Origin: Flammeovirgaceae bacterium 311
GTDB lineage: Bacteria > Bacteroidota > Bacteroidia > Cytophagales > Cyclobacteriaceae
NCBI GenBank assembly: GCA_000597885.1
Contig: CP004371.1
Span: forward strand, 2,992,501 to 3,056,500
Direction of reading: 5' to 3'
DNA length: 64,000 bases
Position numbers and translations under genes: made by a program. Every line of letters begins with the position of its first letter. Position 1 is the stretch's first letter. The notes beneath the pieces were generated by a model that saw only the letters and a list, made by a program, of their open reading frames with translations, did not search any database and had not been told where the DNA came from. Shown here piece after piece: positions 16,260-25,783 of the stretch.

Positions 16260-18134
16260 TTATTCCAGCTTAAAGATCAGAGATTGCAGTGGCTGCAGTG
16301 TTATGCTCATGCTGCCCACTCCGTTTACCACTTCCAGGCTGGCCGTTTGCTCCCCATACAGCTGGTCGCTAAGGGTGTAGGCTCCGTCGTTCAGCTTCCA
16401 CTGCTTTATCAAGTCAACCGGTACCTTAAAATCAAAGCTATAGCGGTTACTGCCATCAAAATTTGATATAATAATCAGTCGTTCATCATCAGCCCAGCGG
16501 GCAAAAGAAAACAGACGGTCATTGTACGCTTCGCTCTGGCTCCGGTTGTGGGCATGCAGATCCTGATACCTGCCCATGAGGGCTTTGCTGCTGATGGTGA
16601 AGTTTAGCAGGCGCTTGTAAAAATCGCGCAGCTCCAGCTCTTCCGGCCTAAGCTGTCCGCCGTCGTACTTTCTATCATTTAACCAGCGCTGATGGTGGGG
16701 CACGCCCACATAATCAAAGATAGAGGTACGGCTGGGCGAACCAAAGCCTCCTCTTTCGGCACCGGGCTCACCTACCTCCTGCCCAAAGTAAATAAGGGTT
16801 GGAGATGTGCTGATGGTGGCAGAAACCACCATGGCTGGCTTTCCTCTTTCTGCTCTCCCTGCAAACTCAGGGCTGGCAATACGCTGCTCGTCGTGGTTTT
16901 CCAGGAAATGGAGCATGTGGTGCTCAATATCGGCATGGCCCCTTTGTATGGCTGCCAGATGATCGGTGCTGCCGTGGCCCTGTATAATATGTTTTAGGGT
17001 GTCGTAGAGTTCTACCTTATCGTAGAGGTAGTCCATTTTTCCCAGCTGTATGTAACTGCGGTAGAGGCCTGGGTTATACACCTCGGCCAACAGAAAGGCG
17101 TCAGGATTTTTCATTTTGATGGCCGAGTTCATATAGCTCCAGAACTCTACGGGCACCATTTCTGCCATATCGAAACGAAAACCATCTACTCCTTTATCTA
17201 GCCAGAAGAGGGCAATATCACGAAATTTCTTCCAGGAATCAGGTACATCCTTATCCTGCCAAAACCTGTAATGTGCCTTATAACCTTCCTGCCCGTAACC
17301 ATCGGGCAGCTCATCAAAATCTTTGGTGCCGTCGGGGCGGATGCCATAATTGATCTTTACCGTTTCGTACCAGTCGTGAAAATGGGGCTGCGAGAGGCGT
17401 GAGCCGTTCCCTGTCCATTTGGCAGGGTTTTCTTCAAATATGCCATCTGCGAGGGGATGGTTTTCTCCGCCCAAAGGCCTGTAGCCATCCAGGGGCTCGG
17501 GCACCCTAAAACTATCTCCCGGATTGTAGTAGAAATTGTTATCCCTGGCATAGGTAACGGTGGTATCGTCGCTGGCGCCAAAATCTTCTACGCCCTCCGG
17601 ATTGTTTTTTCCCTCATAACGGCGGGCCACATGATTGGGTACTATATCGATGAGCACCTTCATGCCATTGCGGTGTGTGCGTTCTACCAGGATTTCAAAC
17701 TCATACAGCCGGTCGGCAGGATCTTCTGCCAGGTCAGGGTTTACATTATAGTAATCTTTCACGGCATAGGGAGAGCCTGCCCGGCCTTTTACCACATCGG
17801 GGTCATCGTTAGAAATGCCATAGGCAGTATAGTCCCTGATAAGGGCATGATGCGGAACCCCGGTATACCAGATATGGGTAACCCCCAGCTCACGGATTTC
17901 CTCCAGGGCTTTATTGGTGATATCGTTAAACTTGCCTAGCCCGTTTTCTTCAATAGTACCCCAGGGTTTGTTGGTGGTATTGGTATTGCCAAACAAGCGG
18001 GTAAATATCTGGTATACCACCACCTTTTGCTCGTGCGTAGTTTCTAACATTTCTTGCTGATGTGTATCCTGCGCACAGCCCTGTGCACCCAACAATGCTG
18101 CAAGCAATAGCCTTAAAGATCTTAACTTTAACAT
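16260..18134 (-). CDS. Secreted alpha-amylase family (GH13) lipoprotein
   Basis: 624 aa. A lipoprotein signal ends at Cys20 (LLGAQGC). The GH13 TIM barrel keeps its catalytic residues: nucleophile Asp322 in GVDGFRFDMAE, acid/base Glu351 in FLLAEVYNP and transition-state Asp415 in LENHDEQR. The early barrel strand VLIDIVPNHVAR is also intact. A C-terminal beta domain (about 540-624) follows. It hydrolyses alpha-1,4-glucans or related oligosaccharides at the cell surface. It stands alone; no maltodextrin PUL surrounds it and the PUL at 22-30 kb is for a beta-glucan. The exact GH13 subfamily is not assigned. Confidence 0.92.
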   Translation of the reverse strand: MLKLRSLRLLLAALLGAQGCAQDTHQQEMLETTHEQKVVVYQIFTRLFGNTNTTNKPWGTIEENGLGKFNDITNKALEEIRELGVTHIWYTGVPHHALIRDYTAYGISNDDPDVVKGRAGSPYAVKDYYNVNPDLAEDPADRLYEFEILVERTHRNGMKVLIDIVPNHVARRYEGKNNPEGVEDFGASDDTTVTYARDNNFYYNPGDSFRVPEPLDGYRPLGGENHPLADGIFEENPAKWTGNGSRLSQPHFHDWYETVKINYGIRPDGTKDFDELPDGYGQEGYKAHYRFWQDKDVPDSWKKFRDIALFWLDKGVDGFRFDMAEMVPVEFWSYMNSAIKMKNPDAFLLAEVYNPGLYRSYIQLGKMDYLYDKVELYDTLKHIIQGHGSTDHLAAIQRGHADIEHHMLHFLENHDEQRIASPEFAGRAERGKPAMVVSATISTSPTLIYFGQEVGEPGAERGGFGSPSRTSIFDYVGVPHHQRWLNDRKYDGGQLRPEELELRDFYKRLLNFTISSKALMGRYQDLHAHNRSQSEAYNDRLFSFARWADDERLIIISNFDGSNRYSFDFKVPVDLIKQWKLNDGAYTLSDQLYGEQTASLEVVNGVGSMSITLQPLQSLIFKLE

Positions 18135-18370
18135 TAAAACTGGTGCTTTAGGGAGTGGCAGGAGTATAATTGACTGAGAATTTATACAGCCACTTAATAA
18201 CTCCAGCTGTAGCCGGAAAATTGTGGTTTAGCTGCCAAAATACATAATATTTGAACAATACTTAAACAGAGGCCTTTTGTTCTTTTCCGATTGCTGGCGA
18301 CTGAATATTGCAGGGAGCAATGTTAAATAGACACCTCCAGAATACCATACACTGGTTTGGTACAGCTTTT

Positions 18371-18811
18371 TTATTTGGCAACAGTTGAGTGTAAAAAATC
18401 CAGCTTAAGCTGCTCATCTACTTTTCTAACATATGCACTTTCAACCCAGTTTATATCTATCCTGCTGGTATCATTCACCGTAACACTTCCATGATTGAGG
18501 TAATTAACAAATACGCCATTGCAGTCAGCCTCAAAACTGAAATTTTCAAACCTATAATCTATTCTGGCCTGCGGCATTTTTTTCATTGAATTGATCAAAC
18601 TATCATTGCTCCACACCAGGCCGTCTTCGTATAAGATGTAATCTTCAGTAGACAGCCTTTTCAGTCCCTCGAAATCTTTATCAGAAATTGCCCTGAAATA
18701 GTCGACGATCACTTGTTTAGCCTGGTCTGTATTTACTGGCTCACATTCAGTTGTTGTATTTCCACATCCGGCTAATAAGATTATAAAGATGATTATTAGA
18801 TATTTCATCAT
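18371..18811 (-). CDS. NTF2-like (DUF4440-type) lipoprotein
   Basis: 146 aa. A short lipoprotein signal (YLIIIFIILLAGCGN) places the acylated Cys at about residue 16. The mature part resembles SnoaL/DUF4440 proteins: QVIVDYFRAISDKDFEGLKRL, then YILYEDGLVWSNDSL and a final VRKVDEQLKLDFLHSTV strand. Two adjacent ATGs (18811, 18808) could start it. Function unknown. A 13-bp sequence 66 bp upstream also occurs before the GlcG/HbpS gene. Confidence 0.75.
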   Translation of the reverse strand: MMKYLIIIFIILLAGCGNTTTECEPVNTDQAKQVIVDYFRAISDKDFEGLKRLSTEDYILYEDGLVWSNDSLINSMKKMPQARIDYRFENFSFEADCNGVFVNYLNHGSVTVNDTSRIDINWVESAYVRKVDEQLKLDFLHSTVAK

Positions 18812-19266
18812 GAAAAAATTTTAAATGCACTTAACGGACTAAATAGAAAGTACTTTCAGGGAAGCTGCAGTTGTTCACATATGGTATAAAGGTAATTTAG
18901 ACGATTGCTGCCAGAATAGCTTTTAAAGCTGTTGGTATTTTGTATTCTTTAAGTTTGGTTTTTCACCATTAGATACTCTTACGACAGCAACTTCCACAGT
19001 AAAAATGATGGGCAACTTCTTTACAACAGCAGCTGAGGTTTAACTGCTGTTATATTTACTATGATTTGAGGTATAATTTACGCACTGGCCAAGGGATCGA
19101 CAAATGGGTAACAGTGGCTAAAATTAATTTTTTATATTGTTTAAGCAGTTTTTTGATACTAGCTGTTGCACCTACAAAGGGGTATTCACGTGCTTTTTCT
19201 TTAAACCTGCGGTGGCAAAGCAGAGGATGAGCATGGCTGATCATCCTCCGGTTACAGTAATCAATA
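18812..19266. other. Intergenic stretch with one shared motif
   Basis: No credible gene was found in 455 bp. Two open frames of about 60 codons (19059-19244 minus, 19137-19328 plus) overlap each other and show no signal peptide, domain or conserved-looking motif. The stretch holds ACATATGGTATAA at 18877-18889. Confidence 0.6.
18877..18889 (-). promoter_or_regulatory. Shared 13-mer, copy 1
   Basis: ACATATGGTATAA (minus strand TTATACCATATGT) lies 66 bp upstream of the NTF2-like lipoprotein start. It is identical to 19703-19715, upstream of the next minus-strand gene, and is nearly palindromic, which fits a dimeric regulator site. Confidence 0.3.
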
Positions 19267-19665
19267 TCAGATGGCAGTTGCTCCGGCTTCTGCTACAGCA
19301 TGATCGTTTTCTACAGTACTGCCACTAACGCCAATGGCACCAATTATTTCTCCTGATGCATTTTTGATGGGTATGCCACCGGGAAAGGTAATTAGGCCAT
19401 TATTCGAATGTTCAATATTGTACAAAGAGCCTCCGGGTTGAGATAATCCGCCAATTTCTCCTGTATTCATATCAAAAAAGCGGGCTGTTTTTGCTTTTTT
19501 AATTGCGATATCTAAAGATCCTAACCAGGCGCCGTCCATCCGTGCAAATGCAACTAAATTTGCACCGGCATCCACCACAGCGATATTCATTTTCGTATCT
19601 AAAGCTGAAGATTTTTCTTTTGCTACTGAAATTATTTTTTCAGCTTGTGTTAAGGTAATGTTCAT
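19267..19665 (-). CDS. GlcG/HbpS family protein
   Basis: 132 aa covering the whole GlcG/HbpS (DUF336) domain: [37 protein letters not shown], a central [10 protein letters not shown] helix and the Gly-rich end [20 protein letters not shown]. Members include the extracellular haem-binding HbpS of Streptomyces and GlcG of glycolate operons, but most are uncharacterised. No signal peptide is visible, so a cytoplasmic location is likely. It is monocistronic, with a shared 13-mer 38 bp upstream. Ligand unknown. Confidence 0.88.
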   Translation of the reverse strand: MNITLTQAEKIISVAKEKSSALDTKMNIAVVDAGANLVAFARMDGAWLGSLDIAIKKAKTARFFDMNTGEIGGLSQPGGSLYNIEHSNNGLITFPGGIPIKNASGEIIGAIGVSGSTVENDHAVAEAGATAI

Positions 19666-19702
19666 AGATCTTGATTTTAATTTCCGGATAAAACTACTTT
19701 AT

Positions 19703-19715
19703 ACATATGGTATAA
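19703..19715 (-). promoter_or_regulatory. Shared 13-mer, copy 2
   Basis: ACATATGGTATAA, 38 bp upstream of the GlcG/HbpS start, is identical to 18877-18889. Here the context TATACATATGGTATA is an almost perfect palindrome. Confidence 0.3.
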
Positions 19716-19931
19716 GAGTATATCTGCCAGGCTCTTTTAAAGTTTAGAAAATTCGATAAAAAGGTAACCCGTACGGCTGAAAGCATTCCTTACTCCCTGC
19801 AACTGCTGTTGGATGAAATGATGACAAGAGGAACTGGGAATTAAGCACTGGTAGTAAAATCTCTACCTGAATAGATCGGCGGGCGTATGTTTTATCTGGT
19901 AAGCGGCTGGCAGGCTTCTGACCAGGCAGGT

Positions 19932-19969
19932 TAAACAAAGAAGCAGAAGCGATCATGCCTCTGCTTCTT
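19932..19969 (-). terminator. Terminator of the acyl-CoA carboxylase gene
   Basis: A 13-bp stem with one mismatch (19938-19950 with 19957-19969) is followed on the minus strand by TTTGTTTAA. It lies 20 bp after the stop codon at 19989. Confidence 0.75.
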
Positions 19970-19988
19970 ACTAGTATTAGAGTTTCTT

Positions 19989-21578
19989 TTACAAAGGTAT
20001 GTTTCCGTGCTTTTTCCGGGGCAGCACGGCTACTTTGTTTTCCAGCATTTTATAGGCTTTTATGAGCTTGCGGCGGGTTTCGGAGGGAAGAATCACTTCA
20101 TCTACGTAGCCGCGGTGCGCCGCCCGGTAGGGGTTGGCAAATTTTCGGGTGTACTCATCCACCTTTTCCTGCAGTTTGGCTTCGGGATCTTCAGCTTCCT
20201 GAATCTCGCGGCGGAAGATAATTTCTGTAGCACCTTTGGCTCCCATTACGGCAATTTCGGCCATGGGCCAGGCAAAGTTCATATCGGCGCCAATGTGTTT
20301 GGAGTTCATTACATCATAGGCGCCGCCATAGGCTTTGCGGGTAATAACGGTAATGCGGGGAACGGTGGCCTCTGAGAAAGCATACAGCAGCTTGGCACCA
20401 TTGGTAATAATGGCATTCCATTCCTGGTCGGTACCCGGTAAAAAGCCCGGCACATCCTCCAGCACCAGCAGTGGTATATTAAAACTGTCGCATACGCGTA
20501 CAAAACGGGCTGCCTTTATGCTGGCATGGTTATCCAGTACCCCGGCCAGAAAAGCAGGGTTGTTGCCAACAATACCAATGCTGCGGCCTCCCAGGCGGGC
20601 AAAGCCAACTACAATGTTTTCAGCAAAGTTCTTGTGCACCTCAAAGAAGCTGTTGGCGTCTGTCAGCTGCTCAATAACCTCCCGAATGTCGTAAGGCTGG
20701 TTTGGGGTTTCCGGAATAAGGGTATCCAGCGCCGGACGGTTTTCATCTGCGGATGCCTCGTATGGCAGCATTGGGGCATCATCCTCGCAGTTTTGGGGAA
20801 GGTAGCTCAGCAGGCGTTTAATGTAATTGATACACTCCACCTCGTTGGCACAGCTAAAATGGGTTACACCGCTTTTGGTGCTGTGGGTGCTGGCGCCGCC
20901 CAGCTCTTCGGCAGTTACATCTTCCTGTGTTACTGTTTTTACCACATTGGGTCCGGTTACAAACATGTAGCTGGTATCCTCTACCATCAGGATGAAATCT
21001 GTAATGGCGGGGCTGTATACAGCGCCGCCGGCACATGGACCCATAATGGCAGATATTTGCGGAATTACGCCACTGGCCAGTGTATTGCGGTAAAAAATAT
21101 CGGCATAACCACCCAGGGAAACCACCCCTTCCTGAATACGGGCACCGCCGGAGTCGTTAAGACCAATGATGGGCGCGCCGTTTTTCATGGCCAGCTCCAT
21201 AATACGCACAATCTTTTCGGCATGGGCCTCTGCCAGGGAGCCTCCCAGTACGGTAAAATCCTGCGCAAAAACATAGATAGGACGGCCGTTAACGGTACCG
21301 TAGCCTGTTACCACGCCATCGCCTAAAAAGTGTTGCTGATCCAGACCGAAATCGCGACTGCGGTGCATCACAAATTTACCGATCTCCTCAAAAGAACCTT
21401 CATCGAGCAGCAGGTGGATGCGCTCACGGGCAGTTAGCTTGCCTTTTTTATGCTGTGCACTGATGCGGTCCTGGCCGCCTCCCAGCAGGGCCTCTTCGTT
21501 CTTTTTCTTTAGTAGCTCGTATTTTTGCTGGTGTGTGGGAAATGTATAGGTGTGTTTGTTAGATGATTGCTCGGACAT
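19989..21578 (-). CDS. Acyl-CoA (propionyl-CoA) carboxylase beta subunit
   Basis: 529 aa from the ATG at 21578 ([16 protein letters not shown]); a longer frame to 21617 has no family similarity. It is a carboxyltransferase of the PccB/AccD5 type: [64 protein letters not shown] and [12 protein letters not shown], with the paired Gly-Gly oxyanion motifs intact. It moves CO2 from carboxybiotin to propionyl- or a related acyl-CoA. No biotin carboxylase or biotin carrier gene is adjacent, so its partner subunit must be elsewhere. Monocistronic with its own terminator. Confidence 0.93.
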   Translation of the reverse strand: MSEQSSNKHTYTFPTHQQKYELLKKKNEEALLGGGQDRISAQHKKGKLTARERIHLLLDEGSFEEIGKFVMHRSRDFGLDQQHFLGDGVVTGYGTVNGRPIYVFAQDFTVLGGSLAEAHAEKIVRIMELAMKNGAPIIGLNDSGGARIQEGVVSLGGYADIFYRNTLASGVIPQISAIMGPCAGGAVYSPAITDFILMVEDTSYMFVTGPNVVKTVTQEDVTAEELGGASTHSTKSGVTHFSCANEVECINYIKRLLSYLPQNCEDDAPMLPYEASADENRPALDTLIPETPNQPYDIREVIEQLTDANSFFEVHKNFAENIVVGFARLGGRSIGIVGNNPAFLAGVLDNHASIKAARFVRVCDSFNIPLLVLEDVPGFLPGTDQEWNAIITNGAKLLYAFSEATVPRITVITRKAYGGAYDVMNSKHIGADMNFAWPMAEIAVMGAKGATEIIFRREIQEAEDPEAKLQEKVDEYTRKFANPYRAAHRGYVDEVILPSETRRKLIKAYKMLENKVAVLPRKKHGNIPL

Positions 21579-21841
21579 AGTTGAAAAACGTTTGCACCAA
21601 ATATAATAAAAAAACAACGCTACCCTGCAAAAGCAAAGTAGCGCTGAATAACTACACTAAACCACATTTACAAAATGACCTGGATAGGTGTATGAATCCT
21701 CTCCGGATACACCACCAGTCATTTCAACCTCAAGGTTTTGATAGGGTGTGGGGTATTGGGTTTCAGGTATCAGGTTAATACCTGGGGCAACCCCCATTAA
21801 CTCATTCACTCATTCACCAATTCACCGCAACGGCGGACTGC

Positions 21842-22630
21842 TCACTCCAACGCATACACCCGCACGTAGTCTACTTCCATGCGTTGTGGAAAGGAGGCGG
21901 CATCGACACCTTCTTTGCCACCCCAGTTGCCACCTACGGCTACATTCAGCAGCAGGTGAAAGGGGTGATCGAAGGGCCATTCCTTATAATCGCCGCCGGT
22001 GTGGGCAAAGGTGTTGTAGAGCTTATCGTCTACAAAGAAGTCAATTTTATCGGCCGTCCAGCGAATGGCATATCGGTGAAATTTGCGATCGAACTTAGGT
22101 ACCTGTATTTGCTTGCCTTTCTGGGTGCCAATGCTGTGGTTGAAGGCTTCTGTATGCACGGTGCCATGCACCACCCCCGGATCGTAGCCCACATGCTCCA
22201 TGATGTCGATCTCGCCACTGGCAGGCCAGCCACCGTATTTCCATTCGGTAGGCAGCATCCAGATGGCTGGCCAGCTACCAACGGCGTTGGGCAGTTTTGC
22301 CCGCACTTCTATGTAGCCATACTGCCAGTCCTGCTTGCTCACCAGGCGTGTGGAGGTAAATTTAGGCTGCTCCTTGTCTGTTTTCCGAGCTTCTATAACC
22401 AGCTTACCTTTTTTAACATATACATTTTCAGGATGGTTGGTATAGTACTGAAGTTCGTTATTCCCCCAGCCGCATACGTTCGGGCAACCATCGCCCAGAT
22501 CGTATTTCCAGCGGGTGGTGTCGGGCGTACCGGTATAATTGAATTCCTCTGCCCACAGTAATTTACCCCTCTGGGCATAGCCTGCTGCTCCTGAAAGCAG
22601 CAGTGCCAGGACTATCAGTATTTTTTTCAT
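21842..22630 (-). CDS. GH16 endo-beta-1,3-glucanase (laminarinase-like), secreted
   Basis: 262 aa from the ATG at 22630 (MKKILIVLALLLSGAAGYAQ), a Sec signal peptide without a lipobox. The mature protein is a single GH16 jelly roll. WAEEFNYTGTPDTTRWKY opens it, and the catalytic motif GEIDIMEHVG has nucleophile Glu140, Asp142 and acid/base Glu145. WPAIWMLP and HLLLNVAVGGNWGG are typical of the laminarinase branch. It is the last gene of the PUL, 48 bp after the upstream GH16 gene, and is probably periplasmic or released, trimming oligosaccharides made by the surface enzyme. Confidence 0.93.
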   Translation of the reverse strand: MKKILIVLALLLSGAAGYAQRGKLLWAEEFNYTGTPDTTRWKYDLGDGCPNVCGWGNNELQYYTNHPENVYVKKGKLVIEARKTDKEQPKFTSTRLVSKQDWQYGYIEVRAKLPNAVGSWPAIWMLPTEWKYGGWPASGEIDIMEHVGYDPGVVHGTVHTEAFNHSIGTQKGKQIQVPKFDRKFHRYAIRWTADKIDFFVDDKLYNTFAHTGGDYKEWPFDHPFHLLLNVAVGGNWGGKEGVDAASFPQRMEVDYVRVYALE

Positions 22631-22678
22631 GATAAATTTTTCTATGCAGTTCAACATCAGCCAGCCTGCAGCCTTAGG

Positions 22679-23803
22679 CTACTCGGGCTGAAAAACCCTC
22701 ACATAATCTACCACCATGCGCTGTGGGAAAACTGTACTTGCATTGGGGCTCCCCGGCCACCTGCCCCCTACTGCTACGTTGAATATGAAGAAGAAATTCT
22801 GATGAAATTCACTAAGCTCTGCCGGCGTAATATCTACTATATTGAACTGTTCATCATCAATATACCAGATAATGCTGGTGGGAGTCCATTCAATCGAGAA
22901 TACATGAAACTCATCTGAGAAGATACCGCTGTTCAGGGTGTATCCTTTGCCGTAGTTGGCATACTGGCCTGCATTTGACCAGTGTATGGTACCATGAACG
23001 GTGTTATCTTTGCCTGGCCCCCCTCCAATTAGCTCCATGATATCAATTTCGCCGCTGGCAGGCCAGCCTACCGTGGTAATGTTATTGCCAAGCATCCACA
23101 ATGCAGGCCAAATGCCCTGGCCGTTTGGCAGCGCAGCACGAATGTCTATTCTGCCATACTGGAAAGATTGCTTTCCCTGCGTTTTAATCCGGGAGGAGGT
23201 ATAGTCTCTGCCCCCGAAAGATTCTTTTTTTGCTGTAATGATCAGGTAGCCATCCTGTACAGTGGTATTTTCGGGGCGGTAATACTGCAGTTCTTCATTC
23301 CCCCAGCCATTGGAACCGGTACCGGTTTCATGCACCCAGTTGGCGGTATTGAGCTGATCTCCATCAAACTCATCCTGCCATACCAGGCTCATGCCTTCGT
23401 AGCTCTCCGGTGTGGTATAGCCTGTGCCGGGAATTCCATTGTCGCCACCGCTGTTCAGCTCTACGGTTACCTCCCTGCTTTCTGTTACAAAAGCGGCAGC
23501 TGTTGCATGTGCCTGCACCCTGATGGTGTAGGTACCTGAGCTGGTGTAGGTATGTTCTGCTGTTTTAGCGGTGGTATTCAGTGGTGTTTCATTTGTGGCA
23601 TCGCCAAAATACACCAGGTAGTAATTCGCATCCCGGGCCGAAAACTGAAGGCTTACCTTAGCAGGATTCTGCTCGTTTTGCTGCACCTGAACCGTAAGGT
23701 CTGAAGGCGGTACAACCTCGGGAGCATCCTCTTCCTTTTCGCAACCAACTGCTATCAGCAATACCACACAAAACAAACAGAGGATGTATCTAAAATTTAT
23801 CAA
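22679..23803 (-). CDS. GH16 glucanase lipoprotein with PKD domain
   Basis: 374 aa. A lipoprotein signal (LCLFCVVLLIAVGC) is followed by an N-terminal PKD/Ig-like domain (about 35-115, ending TYTSSGTYTIRVQA). A GH16 catalytic domain comes next, with GEIDIMELIG (Glu252, Asp254, Glu257), WPALWMLG and FFFIFNVAVGGRWPG. The only start that preserves the signal peptide is TTG at 23803; no in-frame ATG exists between it and the lipobox. It is probably the surface endo-beta-1,3-glucanase that makes the first cuts for SusCD uptake. It lies between the glycan-binding lipoprotein and the second GH16 gene. Confidence 0.93.
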   Translation of the reverse strand: MINFRYILCLFCVVLLIAVGCEKEEDAPEVVPPSDLTVQVQQNEQNPAKVSLQFSARDANYYLVYFGDATNETPLNTTAKTAEHTYTSSGTYTIRVQAHATAAAFVTESREVTVELNSGGDNGIPGTGYTTPESYEGMSLVWQDEFDGDQLNTANWVHETGTGSNGWGNEELQYYRPENTTVQDGYLIITAKKESFGGRDYTSSRIKTQGKQSFQYGRIDIRAALPNGQGIWPALWMLGNNITTVGWPASGEIDIMELIGGGPGKDNTVHGTIHWSNAGQYANYGKGYTLNSGIFSDEFHVFSIEWTPTSIIWYIDDEQFNIVDITPAELSEFHQNFFFIFNVAVGGRWPGSPNASTVFPQRMVVDYVRVFQPE

Positions 23804-23966
23804 TGACTTATGTTTTAGGTTTGTACATTCAATGGCAGCAGAGAAAGAGTGATTAATAAATTACAGATTTCTAATCCCTTCTGCTCTGTGCTCTTATATT
23901 TATGGTATGCACCTCCATCTTCAGCCATACCCTTAGCGGGCATGACTGAAGACCAGGTGCTACATA

Positions 23967-25766
23967 TTATTCTATCATCATATCATCGAAATAGAAGGTG
24001 CCGGCGTTGGATACATTCCAGCCAGGGAATATTACCACCCTGGCGTATCTGCCCGAAGGCACCGCCGACACATCAAAGGTGAGCTCCACCCACTGTTCGG
24101 CCTCGGTTACTTCGGCATCTATTTCCACGAAGTCGTTCTGCGGATCGTCTACATTCTCCAGCTTAAACCTGAAGGTGCCTGTCTGTGGTGCCCATACTTT
24201 AATGGTGAACTCATCACCAGCGGCAAAATTCAGGGGCTGTGCCAGATTTACAAAAAGGCCTGCCCAGGTTTCGCCACCATGCGTGGTTTTGCCAACCCTG
24301 GCGCTGGTGTTAATGCCGCTGGCATCGGGGTTATCCACCACCTCATAATCGCTGCCACCAAATACCTCGAACGCAGGCTCCTGTGTTTCAAAAGTAATTG
24401 GCAATGCAACCGGTGCTGTACCCTGCCTTAAGTCATCAAAGTAGAAGGTGCCAGCATTGGATACATTCCATCCCGGGAACAGCACAACGCGTGCGTAACG
24501 TTCTGATGGCACATCCGACAGATCAAATCCAAGTTCTACCCATTGTTCAGCCTCGGTTACTTCGGCATCTATTTCCACGAAGTCGTTCTGCGGATCGTCC
24601 ACATTCTCCAGCTTAAACCTGAAGGTGCCTGTCTGTGGCGCCCATACTTTTACATAAAAGTAATTTTGGGTACTTAAATCCAGGGGTTCGCCAAGATTTA
24701 CAAACAGGCCTGCCCAGGTTTCGCCGCCATGTTCTGTTTGTGCTACCCTGGCGCTGGTGTTAATGCCGCTGGCATCGGGATTATCTACCACCTCGTAAGT
24801 GCTGCCGCCAAATACTTCAAAAGCAGGCTCCTGTGTTTCAAAACCAAGGGGCAGGGAAACACCTGCTGGCGGTGGTGGCGGTGGCGGGGTATAACCTTCA
24901 GGGATCAGACGCTGATACCAGGCAAAATCAGGATTAGCTGCGTCCAGGTACCTGATCACCAGTTCATTTTCAGTAAGCGTCATGATCTGGTAAGTTCTCA
25001 CACCAGTATAGTAGCCAATAAAACCTCCCTGGGATATTGTGATAAACTGATTACCTTCTGAATCTTCTGTAACTGACCACTGTAAATCATCTGGTGCCGT
25101 GTATGGCGCCATAAAATCACCTACAGGGCTGGCTGTTGCACCGGAAAATTCACCTTGCTGGCCACCATTCAGGTAAACATCACCTTCGGTTTCCATATCA
25201 AACCTGAAACCATCCAGTACAAAGGTATATTTATCGTTATAAAGGCCTCCACCTGCTTTTTCATTTGCCCCGGCTGCGTACCAGATTGGCGCAAAGTCTG
25301 TATTAGGACCTAATCCAAAATGGCCGGCACGTGCTGCATCTATCACCCAGGTTTTACCCTCAGGCCTGTCGTTGCCGCCCGTCAGCAGGTTGTACACTGG
25401 CAAATCCAACAGGGTTGGATCTGTTTCGGCTATTTCGACGGTTTGTGTGGAAGATACGCTACCCCCAGAGCTAAATACTGTTAAGGTAACTTCATAGGTG
25501 CCTTGTAACGGAAATACGCCGGTTACACTGTTACCCTGGGCTTTTGTACCATTACCAAAATCCCAGTTCTTGATAAAAGCACCCGTAGATGGACTGGTGA
25601 AGTTAATGATGTTCTCGTTCTCTGCGCTGGGCTCATAGGTGAAAACAGCATCCTGTGCGGTGGGAGGCGCTCCCAGGGAAAAATCCTCCTCCTGAAAGCG
25701 ATCGCATCCCGACAGGAATACCTGCAGGGCAAGCACCCATATGAATGTATATAAAATCTGTTTCAT
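23967..25766 (-). CDS. PUL surface glycan-binding lipoprotein with duplicated jelly-roll module
   Basis: 599 aa. The lipoprotein signal ends at Cys21 (LQVFLSGC). A PKD domain (about 40-115) shows the WDFGNGTKAQG and YEVTLTVFSSGG signatures. A middle domain of about 170 residues follows, then a PPPPPPP hinge and two tandem modules of 150 residues (about 303-599). They share FETQEPAFEVFGGS, HGGETWAGLFVNL and VWAPQTGTFRFKLENVDD and end in AGTFYFDD. Its position directly after susD matches SusE/SGBP-type proteins that hold glycan at the surface; no catalytic motif is visible. The modules look like carbohydrate-binding jelly rolls (inference). Their DNA is nearly identical in places. Confidence 0.85.
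   Translation of the reverse strand: MKQILYTFIWVLALQVFLSGCDRFQEEDFSLGAPPTAQDAVFTYEPSAENENIINFTSPSTGAFIKNWDFGNGTKAQGNSVTGVFPLQGTYEVTLTVFSSGGSVSSTQTVEIAETDPTLLDLPVYNLLTGGNDRPEGKTWVIDAARAGHFGLGPNTDFAPIWYAAGANEKAGGGLYNDKYTFVLDGFRFDMETEGDVYLNGGQQGEFSGATASPVGDFMAPYTAPDDLQWSVTEDSEGNQFITISQGGFIGYYTGVRTYQIMTLTENELVIRYLDAANPDFAWYQRLIPEGYTPPPPPPPAGVSLPLGFETQEPAFEVFGGSTYEVVDNPDASGINTSARVAQTEHGGETWAGLFVNLGEPLDLSTQNYFYVKVWAPQTGTFRFKLENVDDPQNDFVEIDAEVTEAEQWVELGFDLSDVPSERYARVVLFPGWNVSNAGTFYFDDLRQGTAPVALPITFETQEPAFEVFGGSDYEVVDNPDASGINTSARVGKTTHGGETWAGLFVNLAQPLNFAAGDEFTIKVWAPQTGTFRFKLENVDDPQNDFVEIDAEVTEAEQWVELTFDVSAVPSGRYARVVIFPGWNVSNAGTFYFDDMMIE
24100..24599. repeat. Intragenic tandem duplication, 450-bp period
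   Basis: A 50-nt run is identical at 24100-24149 and 24550-24599, exactly 450 nt (150 codons) apart, inside two otherwise diverged copies of the C-terminal module of the glycan-binding lipoprotein. Several shorter identical runs share the same offset. This suggests a recent duplication or gene conversion. Confidence 0.85.
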
Positions 25767-25783
25767 GCTTAATAGATTAAGAA

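Larger units (their letters stand above)
19666..19988. other. Intergenic stretch: shared 13-mer and pccB terminator
   Basis: 323 bp without a credible gene. It contains the 13-mer at 19703-19715 and the hairpin at 19932-19969. A 70-codon minus frame at 19744-19956 runs into that hairpin and has no recognisable feature. Confidence 0.6.

Noticed and set aside
19059-19328. Two overlapping short frames upstream of the GlcG/HbpS gene end
   Set aside because: They overlap on opposite strands, one runs into the real gene, and neither has a recognisable feature.
19744-19956. 70-codon minus-strand frame after the GlcG/HbpS promoter
   Set aside because: It reads through the terminator hairpin of the carboxylase gene and has no similarity to a known family.
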